From IMG/VR virus record IMGVR_UViG_3300030104_005155, positions 1-26,404 of that record: a stretch of 26,404 bases of DNA; one strand, given 5' to 3'. This DNA is from a virus. A program made the translations under genes and the position numbers. Under the pieces are notes generated by a model. That model made no database searches and was not told the DNA's origin. It saw nothing but the letters and a program-made list of their open reading frames with translations. Shown piece after piece: positions 18,855 to 24,650 of the stretch (position 1 is its first letter; each line of letters begins with the position of its first letter).

Positions 18855-20993
18855 TTAGTAACCTGATGAATAACCGCCGCCACCGCCGCCACCGGAAGAT
18901 GGAGAAGGGCTAGGTGATGGTGTTGGTGATGCTGCAGAACCTGCGGTGGTCCCTCCAGTGGGTGTAGGTGTGGATGAGGATGTGCTACCTGATACGGTGG
19001 CAAGCGTTGTATTACCAGTTGCTGTGGTAGTGGTTGTCGTCGTGGAGACTGGAACACTACCCCTACCACCAGGACGTACTAGAACGCCATTTGCATAACT
19101 TGAAGATACTATGTAGTTAGACGCTGAGGGATCAACCCCAGAAGCAATTTCATCAGTTATAGTCTCAAAAGTGCTATTCGCAACATCTAACTGTAAATAG
19201 AGATCCTGTAATCCAACCACATCATTTGAAACTGGACTACCGGATATTTCAATAATTGTTTGACCAGTTTTTGTTTTACCTGATAAAACGTTTATTGGAT
19301 TCAATGTCAATACACCCCTCTTGTAATCAATCGTTCCAATGTTCCTTCTAATAATAGTAGGACTTGATGAATTTATGGATGGTACAGAGAATAGGAATAA
19401 TTCACCTGTTTCTTTATCCGTATTTGGTAAATCTGAAATATAAACGTCAGATCCGATACCATCAACCCTGAACGCAGAGGTTTTAATATTATATCCACTC
19501 ATTCTCTTAATATAGAAAGAGTTTCCAAAACCAATTTGATATTCGACTAAAGCATTCAATGCTACTCTTAAATCACGTCGCATCTGAATAGTTGTAATAT
19601 TAGATGTAACAGATTCATGACTATCATCAATTACTTTCAAGAATTTACTATACTTGAACCTTGCTCCATACTTATTTAACTCCGTTGATTCAGAGTATTT
19701 TGTGATATTATTTTGAACCAGTGTTGACACCAATTCTGACGTAGTTGCCAGATTTGTGTTGTAATATATCTTACTATCGCTCTCAAGATACAGATATTTC
19801 AGATCAAGTATCTCTGGTACAATACCAGCAACAGAATATTTCTTTAATCTTGTTTTTATATTCTCTTTAATCAGGTTTGGCAGGTAATCGCCAAAGGTTG
19901 GTTTGATACTGATGAAAACCTTTCCATATTGGGGAGGAACCAGCTCCTCACCACCAAAAACTGAGATGGATTCCGTTTCCGGGTATATTTTTGCTGGAAT
20001 AAGTGTTTCATAGTCATTAGAAGTCAATGCCCTGTTCTGTGTGGCATATATTCTTGGTGCGAACTTCTTAATTGACTCAACCGTTTCAATATTCTCACCA
20101 CCAGAGGAAACAAGACCCGTGCTAACGAGTGATATTCCCGAGGTTACATTAAATTCGACCCCATTCCTATTATATACCACCCTACCGGCAAAACTGAAGT
20201 TTGAGACGCCATTTGCGGCATCACCATTACTTACGATGTAATTTGCGGTAATATAGTTACCTTCCTCAAGTGCTTTTCCAAAAACACCGTCTCCGAAAAT
20301 CAATTCATATCTCTCATCGGAGATTTCCTGAAGATAATAGACTTTTGATTCCGGGTTAACATCAAAAAGACTATCCTGAAGGGAATATTTTGCTCCTACC
20401 GTGGCAAATTGATTATTTTTAACCGTAACACGGATTAATTCAGTATCAATACCAGCATTTGGTAAAATATACTTCTGATTTAAGTTTGTAGAGGATTTTG
20501 TAAAGTTCGACTCTAAAAGAACACCCTCATAAATCAATAAATCATCAAAATTCGCAACACCGCCAAATGCGGGGACGGTTACATCCTCTAAAATCGAATA
20601 TATGAACGATTGTCCGGCAAAGTTTCCAGAAGACGATGCTACAACACCTTTTTTAAGTGTAATTGTTGATGGTGCCGGAGATACGTCCGAAACATCAACA
20701 CTAAAACTGATAGATGATAATGCCGACTTCCTTGATCTAGGAACATAACCAATATTTCTTGCGAGGGCAACAACATTCTCCCTTAAAGTCGCACTATCAA
20801 TAAAAACCTCATTCGCAACCATGTTTGCGTTGTATGAGGTAATATATGTGTTGTATGCCAAAAGGTCTAGGATCGTTGAAAGGTTCGATCCTTCAAAATC
20901 ATAATCCGTAAAGTTGGAATTTGACTTTAGATACTCTCTAAGTGATGTTTTAATCTGGTCAAAGTCCAGATTGGCGAAATTTACTAACTGCAT
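18855..20993 (-). CDS. 6: Baseplate wedge subunit gp6
   Basis: 712 aa. The start MQLVNFANLDFDQIKTSLRE, then ILDLLAYNTYITSYNANMVA at 41-60 and SATLRENVVALARNIGYVPR at 67-86, is the diagnostic opening of T4-type gp6 and baseplate-J-like wedge proteins. ELIFGDGVFGKALEEGNYI at about 230-248 and ALTSNDYETLIPAKIYPE further on are also family hallmarks. gp6 forms the inner ring of the baseplate wedge with gp7 and gp53. T4 gp6 is 660 aa; this protein adds a C-terminal low-complexity tail from about residue 640 with a threonine run, PTPSPSPSPSS and seven glycines, ending YSSGY. The ATG lies one base after the gp25 stop (TAAC ATG), so the two genes are translationally close and probably coupled. Confidence 0.95.
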   Translation of the reverse strand: MQLVNFANLDFDQIKTSLREYLKSNSNFTDYDFEGSNLSTILDLLAYNTYITSYNANMVANEVFIDSATLRENVVALARNIGYVPRSRKSALSSISFSVDVSDVSPAPSTITLKKGVVASSSGNFAGQSFIYSILEDVTVPAFGGVANFDDLLIYEGVLLESNFTKSSTNLNQKYILPNAGIDTELIRVTVKNNQFATVGAKYSLQDSLFDVNPESKVYYLQEISDERYELIFGDGVFGKALEEGNYITANYIVSNGDAANGVSNFSFAGRVVYNRNGVEFNVTSGISLVSTGLVSSGGENIETVESIKKFAPRIYATQNRALTSNDYETLIPAKIYPETESISVFGGEELVPPQYGKVFISIKPTFGDYLPNLIKENIKTRLKKYSVAGIVPEILDLKYLYLESDSKIYYNTNLATTSELVSTLVQNNITKYSESTELNKYGARFKYSKFLKVIDDSHESVTSNITTIQMRRDLRVALNALVEYQIGFGNSFYIKRMSGYNIKTSAFRVDGIGSDVYISDLPNTDKETGELFLFSVPSINSSSPTIIRRNIGTIDYKRGVLTLNPINVLSGKTKTGQTIIEISGSPVSNDVVGLQDLYLQLDVANSTFETITDEIASGVDPSASNYIVSSSYANGVLVRPGGRGSVPVSTTTTTTTATGNTTLATVSGSTSSSTPTPTGGTTAGSAASPTPSPSPSPSSGGGGGGGYSSGY

Positions 20994-20994
20994 G

Positions 20995-21396
20995 TTACCT
21001 TGTTGGCTGCAAGACGAATTCTAATTGCTGTGCTGGTATATCCGCACCGATAATGTCATATACGATTTTTACATCAAAAGCATTACCCACAAAATCGGGT
21101 GTTGTTTTCACCGACCTTAATCTTACCCTTGGTTCAAATCTACTAATCGAGGATTGAATCTCATCCCTGATATTAGATGCTGTTAGGTCATCAAGATTGT
21201 CAAATAACAACCTTGATACCCTTGAACCAAAACTTTCATTAAAGGGTTTTTCTCCAGGAAAGGTAAAAACTATATTTTTGATTGAACGGGCAATCGCATT
21301 CGCATTTTTGAGCAAGATTAAATCGTCATTCAAGGGATTTTTCTTGAATGACATACTCACATCTCTAAAACCCTGACTTACCCTTTCTAAAGGCAC
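20995..21396 (-). CDS. 25: Baseplate wedge subunit gp25, gp25-like lysozyme fold
   Basis: 133 aa, starting MPLERVSQGFRDVSMSFKKN, with PLNDDLILLKNANAIARSIKN at 21-41 and the conserved PGEKPFNESFGSRVSRLLF at 47-65. It matches the GPW/gp25 family, and its length agrees with T4 gp25 (132 aa). gp25 is a wedge protein beside gp6 and, in contractile injection systems, helps nucleate the sheath; the lysozyme-like fold name does not require enzyme activity here. The start is GTG at 21394-21396: the next in-frame ATG would remove the first 14 conserved residues. No strong Shine-Dalgarno is visible. A GATAAATA octamer overlapping the stop of the preceding gene, 22 nt upstream, could be its late promoter. 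Confidence 0.95.
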   Translation of the reverse strand: MPLERVSQGFRDVSMSFKKNPLNDDLILLKNANAIARSIKNIVFTFPGEKPFNESFGSRVSRLLFDNLDDLTASNIRDEIQSSISRFEPRVRLRSVKTTPDFVGNAFDVKIVYDIIGADIPAQQLEFVLQPTR

Positions 21397-21416
21397 AATG
21401 ATACGGCAAATATAAG

Positions 21417-21617
21417 TTATTTATCAACGAATTCGTTAATTATATTTTCATATATCCTTACCAAACGGTCCACCTGCTTCTTTTCTACCCCAATATGTGG
21501 GTTTTTGAGGCAGGATAGTATACATTCATTGTCAGTGATGGATGGTTTGATGGTAAATCCATGTTTATCCACCCTTGGTATCACCTCTTTATCAGTCTCA
21601 TGGATGAATTCACTCAT
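21417..21617 (-). CDS. Conserved small phage protein, 66 aa, unknown function
   Basis: 66 aa, starting MSEFIHETDKEVIPRVDKHG. It is acidic at the start and has a predicted helical second half (KQVDRLVRIYENIINEFVDK). There is no membrane segment. I do not recognise a domain. It begins 1 nt after the stop of the 51-aa gene and ends 20 nt before gp25, so it belongs to the late operon that leads into the baseplate genes; an assembly or structural accessory role is inferred only from that. The last codons and stop (GATAAATAA) double as a late-promoter-like octamer. Confidence 0.8.
   Translation of the reverse strand: MSEFIHETDKEVIPRVDKHGFTIKPSITDNECILSCLKNPHIGVEKKQVDRLVRIYENIINEFVDK
21418..21425 (-). 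promoter_or_regulatory. Late-promoter-like GATAAATA before gp25
   Basis: Minus-strand GATAAATA (7/8 to TATAAATA) overlaps the stop of the 66-aa gene and lies 22 nt before the gp25 GTG, the same spacing class as the sites before gp8 and the 240-aa gene. Confidence 0.42.
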
Positions 21618-21618
21618 C

Positions 21619-21774
21619 TTAGTCCTCGATCAGGATTGATTTTTGAGTTGCGGGGTCCCAGATCTCAGATTCCTTGACCTTATCGGTTTTTTTGGGTGTT
21701 AAATCGTCATTTGAGAGTTCACGGAGCATTTTTTGATGCTGATCATTTGCTAGGTTGTCTAAAAAGTCGTTCAT
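21619..21774 (-). CDS. Small acidic phage protein, 51 aa, unknown function
   Basis: Translation from the ATG at 21772-21774 gives a 51-aa protein starting MNDFLDNLANDQHQKMLREL, continuing through SNDDLTPKKTDKVKESEIWD and ending SILIED. It is highly charged and soluble-looking, with no recognised domain. Its ATG overlaps the TGA of the 240-aa gene (ATGA), and its own stop is followed after one base by the ATG of the 66-aa gene. This tight packing supports it as a real, translationally coupled member of the late operon. Confidence 0.78.
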   Translation of the reverse strand: MNDFLDNLANDQHQKMLRELSNDDLTPKKTDKVKESEIWDPATQKSILIED

Positions 21775-22493
21775 TTTTCTAAAAAAGGAGTGTGATCGGT
21801 GATTTCTCTAAATCTTTCGTTTGTGGGATCGGTTTTTTCCTCAATTTCGCGTTCCTGGGCTGTTTTCCAGAAATATTCGTCCTCACGACCCATCCCAAGT
21901 CGCTCAAAACCGTTCTCAACCTGATAATATTGGGTCGAAACCTTAAAATCAGGCATCTTTGGATCAACAGGTGTCAGACTATTGTCATAGATCCGCATCC
22001 TATTGTTAGGATACAGCGCATATTGTCCATTTTCAAGTTCGATCAGGTTATGTGACTTGTGTTCTGCTGGATTTTCACTCGTCGCATAGTCAACCACCTC
22101 AGGATCCTGATGATAATTGTCAATGGTACAGATATATGTACCCTTCTGGGTGCCAAAGTCCCTTGTATACAACTCATAATCCATCGAACCGATGAATTGC
22201 TTCGTGATCGATACGACCCCGTAATCCATACAATTCCAGAATTGGAGGTTAGGTAGGTTCATATCAGGTGAGGGCGTCTCAGGGGCGCTTACGAAGGCAC
22301 TGATAGGCAATTTATCATACATTGCCGCATACTCAGGTAGATAGGTCTCAAAGTAAAAGGTACGTCCCGGTATCGATTTACATGATACCCAGACACCCTT
22401 CACAAATTCACCGTGACCTGATTGATGATCGGTGAGATATTCCTTACGAACCCAGACCTCAACCGATGGGAGGTTACAAATAAGAGCTGCCAT
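21771..22493 (-). CDS. Conserved phage protein next to gp25, 240 aa, probably late structural or assembly
   Basis: 240 aa, starting MAALICNLPSVEVWVRKEYL. It contains HGEFVKGVWVSCKSIPGRTF (about 27-46) and FETYLPEYAAMYDKLPISAF (about 48-67), and ends in a charged tail (WKTAQEREIEEKTDPTNERF). It has many aromatic residues and reads as a compact globular protein without signal peptide or membrane segment. I recognise it as a conserved neighbour of gp25 in cyanophages but cannot name a function. A TATAGATA late-promoter-like octamer lies 20 nt before the ATG, directly downstream of a hairpin terminator, so it probably opens the late baseplate operon. A virion or assembly role is inferred from position. 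Confidence 0.88.
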   Translation of the reverse strand: MAALICNLPSVEVWVRKEYLTDHQSGHGEFVKGVWVSCKSIPGRTFYFETYLPEYAAMYDKLPISAFVSAPETPSPDMNLPNLQFWNCMDYGVVSITKQFIGSMDYELYTRDFGTQKGTYICTIDNYHQDPEVVDYATSENPAEHKSHNLIELENGQYALYPNNRMRIYDNSLTPVDPKMPDFKVSTQYYQVENGFERLGMGREDEYFWKTAQEREIEEKTDPTNERFREITDHTPFLEK

Positions 22494-22512
22494 ATAAAAT
22501 AATCAGTTAGTA

Positions 22513-22520
22513 TATCTATA
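22513..22520 (-). promoter_or_regulatory. T4-type late promoter variant TATAGATA before the 240-aa gene
   Basis: Minus-strand TATAGATA differs from the T4 late consensus TATAAATA at one position and lies 20 nt before the ATG at 22493. The 20-28 nt spacing recurs for the octamers before gp25 and gp8. It follows a terminator-like hairpin, so it probably starts the late baseplate transcript. Confidence 0.55.
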
Positions 22521-22553
22521 AACTAAAAATGCCCCTAGAGCATTCCCAGGAGC
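22520..22553 (-). terminator. Candidate intrinsic terminator after the glycosyltransferase operon
   Basis: On the minus strand GCTCCT, an 11-nt loop and AGGGGC form a 6-bp stem with one G-U pair, followed by ATTTTTAGTTT. It lies between the 29-aa gene, whose stop it contains, and the late promoter of the 240-aa gene, a sensible place to separate an early-promoter unit from the late operon. The stem is short, so efficiency is uncertain. Confidence 0.42.
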
Positions 22554-22624
22554 ATAATCATAAAACATAATATGGTAAAGGAGATTATAATCGCGCAACC
22601 GATAATTAATCCCTTATACCCCAT
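22535..22624 (-). CDS. Predicted 29-aa single-span membrane peptide
   Basis: Translation from the ATG at 22622-22624 gives a 29-aa peptide starting MGYKGLIIGCAIIISFTILC and continuing FMIMLLGML. Nearly everything after residue 4 is hydrophobic, so it would span the inner membrane once. AAGGG lies about 10 nt upstream, and the start is 4 nt after the stop of the 43-aa gene, consistent with one operon. Its stop codon lies inside a terminator-like hairpin. Micro-proteins this short can arise by chance; the hydrophobic composition and spacing are the only support. Confidence 0.5.
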   Translation of the reverse strand: MGYKGLIIGCAIIISFTILCFMIMLLGML

Positions 22625-22628
22625 CGCA

Positions 22629-22760
22629 TTATCGCCCTTGTCCACGATACTTCTTCTTACGTCCATTGCGAGAGGTCGCGGATAACAAAGTATACTGCGA
22701 GCTACCCTGCCGGGTCTTCTTGGGTTTCCCCTTCACATAACCGCCGTCCTTTAACATCAT
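22629..22760 (-). CDS. Small basic cyanophage protein, 43 aa, unknown function
   Basis: Translation gives MMLKDGGYVKGKPKKTRQGS, then SQYTLLSATSRNGRKKKYRG and QGR, 43 aa. It is very basic, with lysine/arginine clusters at both ends, and resembles a conserved cyanophage micro-protein with the YVKGKPKKTRQG and SATSRN...KKYRGQG elements (recognised from memory). A nucleic-acid-binding or virion-packing role would fit the charge but is a guess. A strong AAGGAGG lies 8 nt before the first of two consecutive ATGs, and it overlaps the stop of the glycosyltransferase gene, implying coupled translation. Confidence 0.82.
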   Translation of the reverse strand: MMLKDGGYVKGKPKKTRQGSSQYTLLSATSRNGRKKKYRGQGR

Positions 22761-22773
22761 AATTCAGTCCTCC

Positions 22774-23550
22774 TTAAATAACGCGAGTTTTTTCGTGGCC
22801 AACCCTGATACGAGGATCGCACCAGATCTCAAATCCTTCCTCCTTGGCATCAAGACAGAATGAGACATCCTCACCACACATGTCCTGTACATCACCACTC
22901 TCAAAGACCTGCATCTTCGGAGCAAACCAGGGATACTCAAGATTCTCAAAGACACCGTTCTTGATCAGTACCCATCCAAATCCGGTATAATCAACCGTGA
23001 ATGGTTTCCGACGCTTCTGAATGGTCTCCACGGTCTCGTGATTCATGACCCCACCATTCTTACGGAAGTCATCCTCCTCTAACCAGTGTGCGACAGAGGT
23101 CGTGTGACCATCCTCAGTCGCATACCATCCTGCCACAACCTGCTTCTCCTCCCCCTTACCTTCAGCAGGGATTGCCATATCACATAGTTGCCAGAACTTC
23201 TCAGTGTTGAATACAATATCACTATCAATCCATAACTGATAGTCGTATTCCAGTTTGCCATCCCAGGGAACCTGTTTGGGACCGCGAAGGACATTCGCAC
23301 CCAGAACCTTACACCGGGCAAAGTTAACCATGCTTGAATAATCCTGACTGATCTGAATGCTCAGTCCACTTTGTACCATATCAAAACAGAGTTGAACAAA
23401 GTTCTTCAGAAATACAAAGGAACATCCCCGTCCAGGAAGACAGAACACAATGGTCTTGCCCCTCATCCTTTCCTTGATTGCAGGAATATCCCACTCTGCT
23501 TCTTGCTTCTTCTTGGGCGCATTTGCCTTTACCGTAAATCCTTTAGCCAT
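22774..23550 (-). CDS. Phage glycosyltransferase-like protein, GT-A fold
   Basis: 258 aa from the ATG at 23548-23550 (MAKGFTVKANAPKKK). An N-terminal basic stretch leads to a Rossmann-type strand (GKTIVFCLPGRGCSFVFLKN, about 31-50). YQLWIDSDIVF near 104-114 carries the DxD metal/nucleotide-sugar motif (D109-S-D111). DYTGFGWVLIKNGVF (about 187-201), CGEDVSFC (about 225-232) and RIRVGHEK (about 247-254) fit the acceptor loop, catalytic-region acid and metal-binding histidine of GT-A enzymes. It would transfer a sugar from a nucleotide sugar to an unknown acceptor (phage DNA, virion protein or host surface). A TTG four codons upstream is possible but would sit directly on the AAGG ribosome site, so the ATG is preferred. 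It has its own consensus sigma-70 promoter, unlike the late genes around it. Confidence 0.85.
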   Translation of the reverse strand: MAKGFTVKANAPKKKQEAEWDIPAIKERMRGKTIVFCLPGRGCSFVFLKNFVQLCFDMVQSGLSIQISQDYSSMVNFARCKVLGANVLRGPKQVPWDGKLEYDYQLWIDSDIVFNTEKFWQLCDMAIPAEGKGEEKQVVAGWYATEDGHTTSVAHWLEEDDFRKNGGVMNHETVETIQKRRKPFTVDYTGFGWVLIKNGVFENLEYPWFAPKMQVFESGDVQDMCGEDVSFCLDAKEEGFEIWCDPRIRVGHEKTRVI

Positions 23551-23573
23551 AGTTTGAATCAACCTTCAGATCA

Positions 23574-23602
23574 ATTATAACAGTGTATGTATGTAATGTC
23601 AA
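23574..23602 (-). promoter_or_regulatory. Perfect sigma-70 promoter for the glycosyltransferase
   Basis: Minus-strand TTGACA (23597-23602), a 17-bp spacer, then TATAAT (23574-23579): both hexamers match the bacterial consensus exactly. Transcription would start near 23567, about 17 nt before the glycosyltransferase ATG. This is an early-type promoter read by unmodified host RNA polymerase. Confidence 0.85.
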
Positions 23603-23619
23603 CCAACGTTTCGTGATAC

Positions 23620-23829
23620 TCAACAAGAATGGTCGGTGCCTGCCGGTAGACCATAGACCTCCTCATATGACAAATCCTCAAGTTCATAATCGGTCCTCAT
23701 TAGACCAACCATTCCCTTGAGGGTTTCCCATGTCTTATAGAATTGTTCCTTACTTAGATTGTTATATAAACACTCATCCTTAGCATAGATGTGATAAACG
23801 ATTGTCTCACTCTGTTCAACCTTTTCCAA
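23620..23829 (-). CDS. Conserved small phage protein, 69 aa, possibly with a lost 5' extension
   Basis: 69 aa from a TTG at 23827-23829: MEKVEQSETIVYHIYAKDEC, then LSKEQFYKTWETLKGMVGLM and an acidic end. GGAGG lies 8 nt before the TTG, and no ATG occurs in-frame before residue 40, so TTG is the only usable start of the short form. The same frame stays open 30 codons further upstream (to GTA at 23917-23919) and reads VTYRGDKSTYRYKTKKK..., with a YRG motif reminiscent of the YRG-containing small proteins of cyanobacteria and their phages (DUF4278). It then meets TAA at 23929-23931 with no start codon in that frame. An ATG in a different frame at 23927-23929 would join if one C of a CCCC run were skipped. 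The function is unknown; the true 5' end is uncertain. Confidence 0.75.
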   Translation of the reverse strand: MEKVEQSETIVYHIYAKDECLYNNLSKEQFYKTWETLKGMVGLMRTDYELEDLSYEEVYGLPAGTDHSC

Positions 23830-23884
23830 AGTTTTTACCTCCGGGAATTTTTTTTCTGGACGGGAATTTTTTTTTTTCGTTTTA

Positions 23885-23892
23885 TATCTATA
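23885..23892 (-). promoter_or_regulatory. Possible late promoter TATAGATA before the 69-aa gene
   Basis: Minus-strand TATAGATA, one mismatch to the T4 late consensus, 56 nt before the TTG start. If the upstream extension of the 69-aa gene is truly coding, this octamer simply encodes part of YRYK and may not be a promoter. Confidence 0.33.
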
Positions 23893-24004
23893 GGTCGATT
23901 TGTCACCTCTGTAGGTTACGGGGACCCATTAATTTTATATCACGCCCGCCGCCGATATAAACGAACGCCCCATAATAACTGTCTGTTCACTGATACCCTC
24001 CTCC

Positions 24005-24033
24005 ATCATATCACGGAGGCAAACTGATGTCAA
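24005..24033 (-). promoter_or_regulatory. Sigma-70 promoter upstream of the 69-aa gene
   Basis: Minus-strand TTGACA (24028-24033), 17-bp spacer, TATGAT (24005-24010): a perfect -35 and a 5/6 match at -10. The predicted start near 23998 gives a leader of about 170 nt before the TTG, or about 70 nt before the out-of-frame ATG at 23929. Confidence 0.75.
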
Positions 24034-24070
24034 CCCCCGTGTTATAAAGTATCACTAATGAACTGCTAAT

Positions 24071-24247
24071 CTACCATCTGACAGGTGTGCTCAGGTCCTC
24101 TACGTAGCTATCAATCACATGCTCAGATCCTTCCAGTTCAAACAACTGATGCCAGTCAATCTGATGGGGGTTGAAGTCCTCTAAGGTCTCCAATTCTAGC
24201 GTAATTCTATATCGCTGCTTCTGTGCCTGACTGATAACGACTGACAT
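24071..24247 (-). CDS. Small cyanophage protein, 58 aa, unknown function
   Basis: Translation from the ATG at 24245-24247 gives a 58-aa protein starting MSVVISQAQKQRYRITLELE, continuing TLEDFNPHQIDWHQLFELEG and ending DLSTPVRW. It is acidic, with no membrane segment; the YRITLELETLEDFNP stretch suggests a beta strand followed by a helix. No domain is recognised. Two promoters precede it, a perfect sigma-70 site and a perfect T4 late octamer, implying expression both early and late. The Shine-Dalgarno is weak. Confidence 0.75.
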   Translation of the reverse strand: MSVVISQAQKQRYRITLELETLEDFNPHQIDWHQLFELEGSEHVIDSYVEDLSTPVRW

Positions 24248-24276
24248 AGGACTGACCCCGTGAGTGATACTTGATT

Positions 24277-24305
24277 ATTATAGAATACCAGAGAGATTCT
24301 GTCAA
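24277..24305 (-). promoter_or_regulatory. Perfect sigma-70 promoter for the 58-aa gene
   Basis: Minus-strand TTGACA (24300-24305), 17-bp spacer, TATAAT (24277-24282), exact at both hexamers. Predicted start near 24270, about 23 nt before the ATG. It lies just downstream of a late promoter octamer. Confidence 0.85.
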
Positions 24306-24317
24306 CCTGCTGTCAGG

Positions 24318-24325
24318 TATTTATA
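24318..24325 (-). promoter_or_regulatory. Perfect T4-type late promoter TATAAATA
   Basis: Minus-strand TATAAATA matches the T4 late promoter exactly (the site used with the late sigma gp55 and the sliding clamp in T4). It stands in non-coding DNA 71 nt before the 58-aa gene and 12 bp upstream of that gene's sigma-70 -35 hexamer, making a tandem late/early arrangement. Confidence 0.72.
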
Positions 24326-24376
24326 AGGTCGGTGTGTGTTTTTTCTTAAATCCTCACAGGACTGACATCGGGGTGC

Positions 24377-24405
24377 TTGACATTTCTGCGGAGTGGTGAT
24401 AGACT
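24377..24405 (+). promoter_or_regulatory. Plus-strand sigma-70-like promoter with no gene downstream
   Basis: TTGACA (24377-24382), 17-bp spacer, TAGACT (24400-24405; 4/6) with a TGN immediately before the -10 (extended -10). It is the only promoter-like site found on the plus strand and points into the DnaA-box cluster and AT-rich tract, where no plus-strand gene exists; it could yield a non-coding or priming transcript. Confidence 0.45.
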
Positions 24406-24447
24406 GCTCGCCAAGATCACAAGACCTGAGTACATTAAAATCAATAC

Positions 24448-24491
24448 TTTTCCACAATTAGGCATAGTTTTTCCACACACATTGTGGAGAA
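24448..24491. other. Cluster of three DnaA-box-like sites
   Basis: TTTTCCACA occurs at 24448-24456 and again at 24469-24477, 21 bp apart (about two helical turns); TGTGGAGAA at 24483-24491 is an inverted 8/9 match. TTTTCCACA is the DnaA-box form known from cyanobacterial origins. Boxes 2 and 3 also form a TCCACA/TGTGGA hairpin. Next to them lies an AT-rich tract. The function is inferred. Confidence 0.5.
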
Positions 24492-24570
24492 CTATAAACA
24501 ACGCATATACATTTAAAAAACCTTTTTTAATATAAAAAAAGACTAATCTTTATATATTCTACCAAAAAAG
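24492..24570. other. AT-rich tract, candidate DNA-unwinding element
   Basis: A run of A/T-dominated sequence with several A or T stretches of six or seven, directly beside the DnaA-box-like cluster. AT tracts in phage intergenic DNA are common, so it gains weight only from its neighbours. Confidence 0.4.
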
Positions 24571-24588
24571 GGGCAAAAAATGCCCCTT
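24564..24588 (-). terminator. Intrinsic terminator ending the right-hand small-gene block
   Basis: On the minus strand AAGGGGCA, a 5-nt T loop and TGCCCCTT form an 8-bp stem, continued by further Ts to give a six-T run. The T-tract is on the minus strand only, so it ends leftward transcription from the small-gene block, 63 nt after the last stop. Confidence 0.85.
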
Positions 24589-24626
24589 CGGTGTCCCACT
24601 TACTTACTTAAACAAAAGAAGTTTAA

Positions 24627-24642
24627 TGTCTTACTTAGGACA
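24627..24642 (-). repeat. Octamer hairpin, copy 1, after the 30-aa gene
   Basis: Minus-strand TGTC-CTAAGTAA-GACA: 4-bp complementary arms around the octamer CTAAGTAA, 8 nt after the stop of the 30-aa gene. Its partner at 24784-24799 keeps the octamer but has different complementary arms. Confidence 0.5.
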
Positions 24643-24650
24643 ATTGACTA

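Larger units (their letters stand above)
24248..24650. other. 403-bp non-coding region with origin-like features
   Basis: The longest stretch without a gene. From left to right it holds the sigma-70 and late promoters of the 58-aa gene, a plus-strand promoter (24377-24405), a cluster of DnaA-box-like sites (24448-24491), an AT-rich tract (24492-24570; roughly 18% G+C by hand count), a terminator (24564-24588) and a small hairpin (24627-24642). No credible reading frame was seen on either strand. Confidence 0.7.

Noticed and set aside
18821-19069. Minus-strand 82-codon His/Pro-rich frame
   Set aside because: A shifted reading of the low-complexity gp6 tail; the repeat composition alone keeps it open.
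23943-23993. 16-codon GTG frame (MNRQLLWGVRLYRRRA) with GGAGGAGGG upstream
   Set aside because: The predicted sigma-70 transcript starts at or within that ribosome site, and the peptide is arginine-rich and very short.
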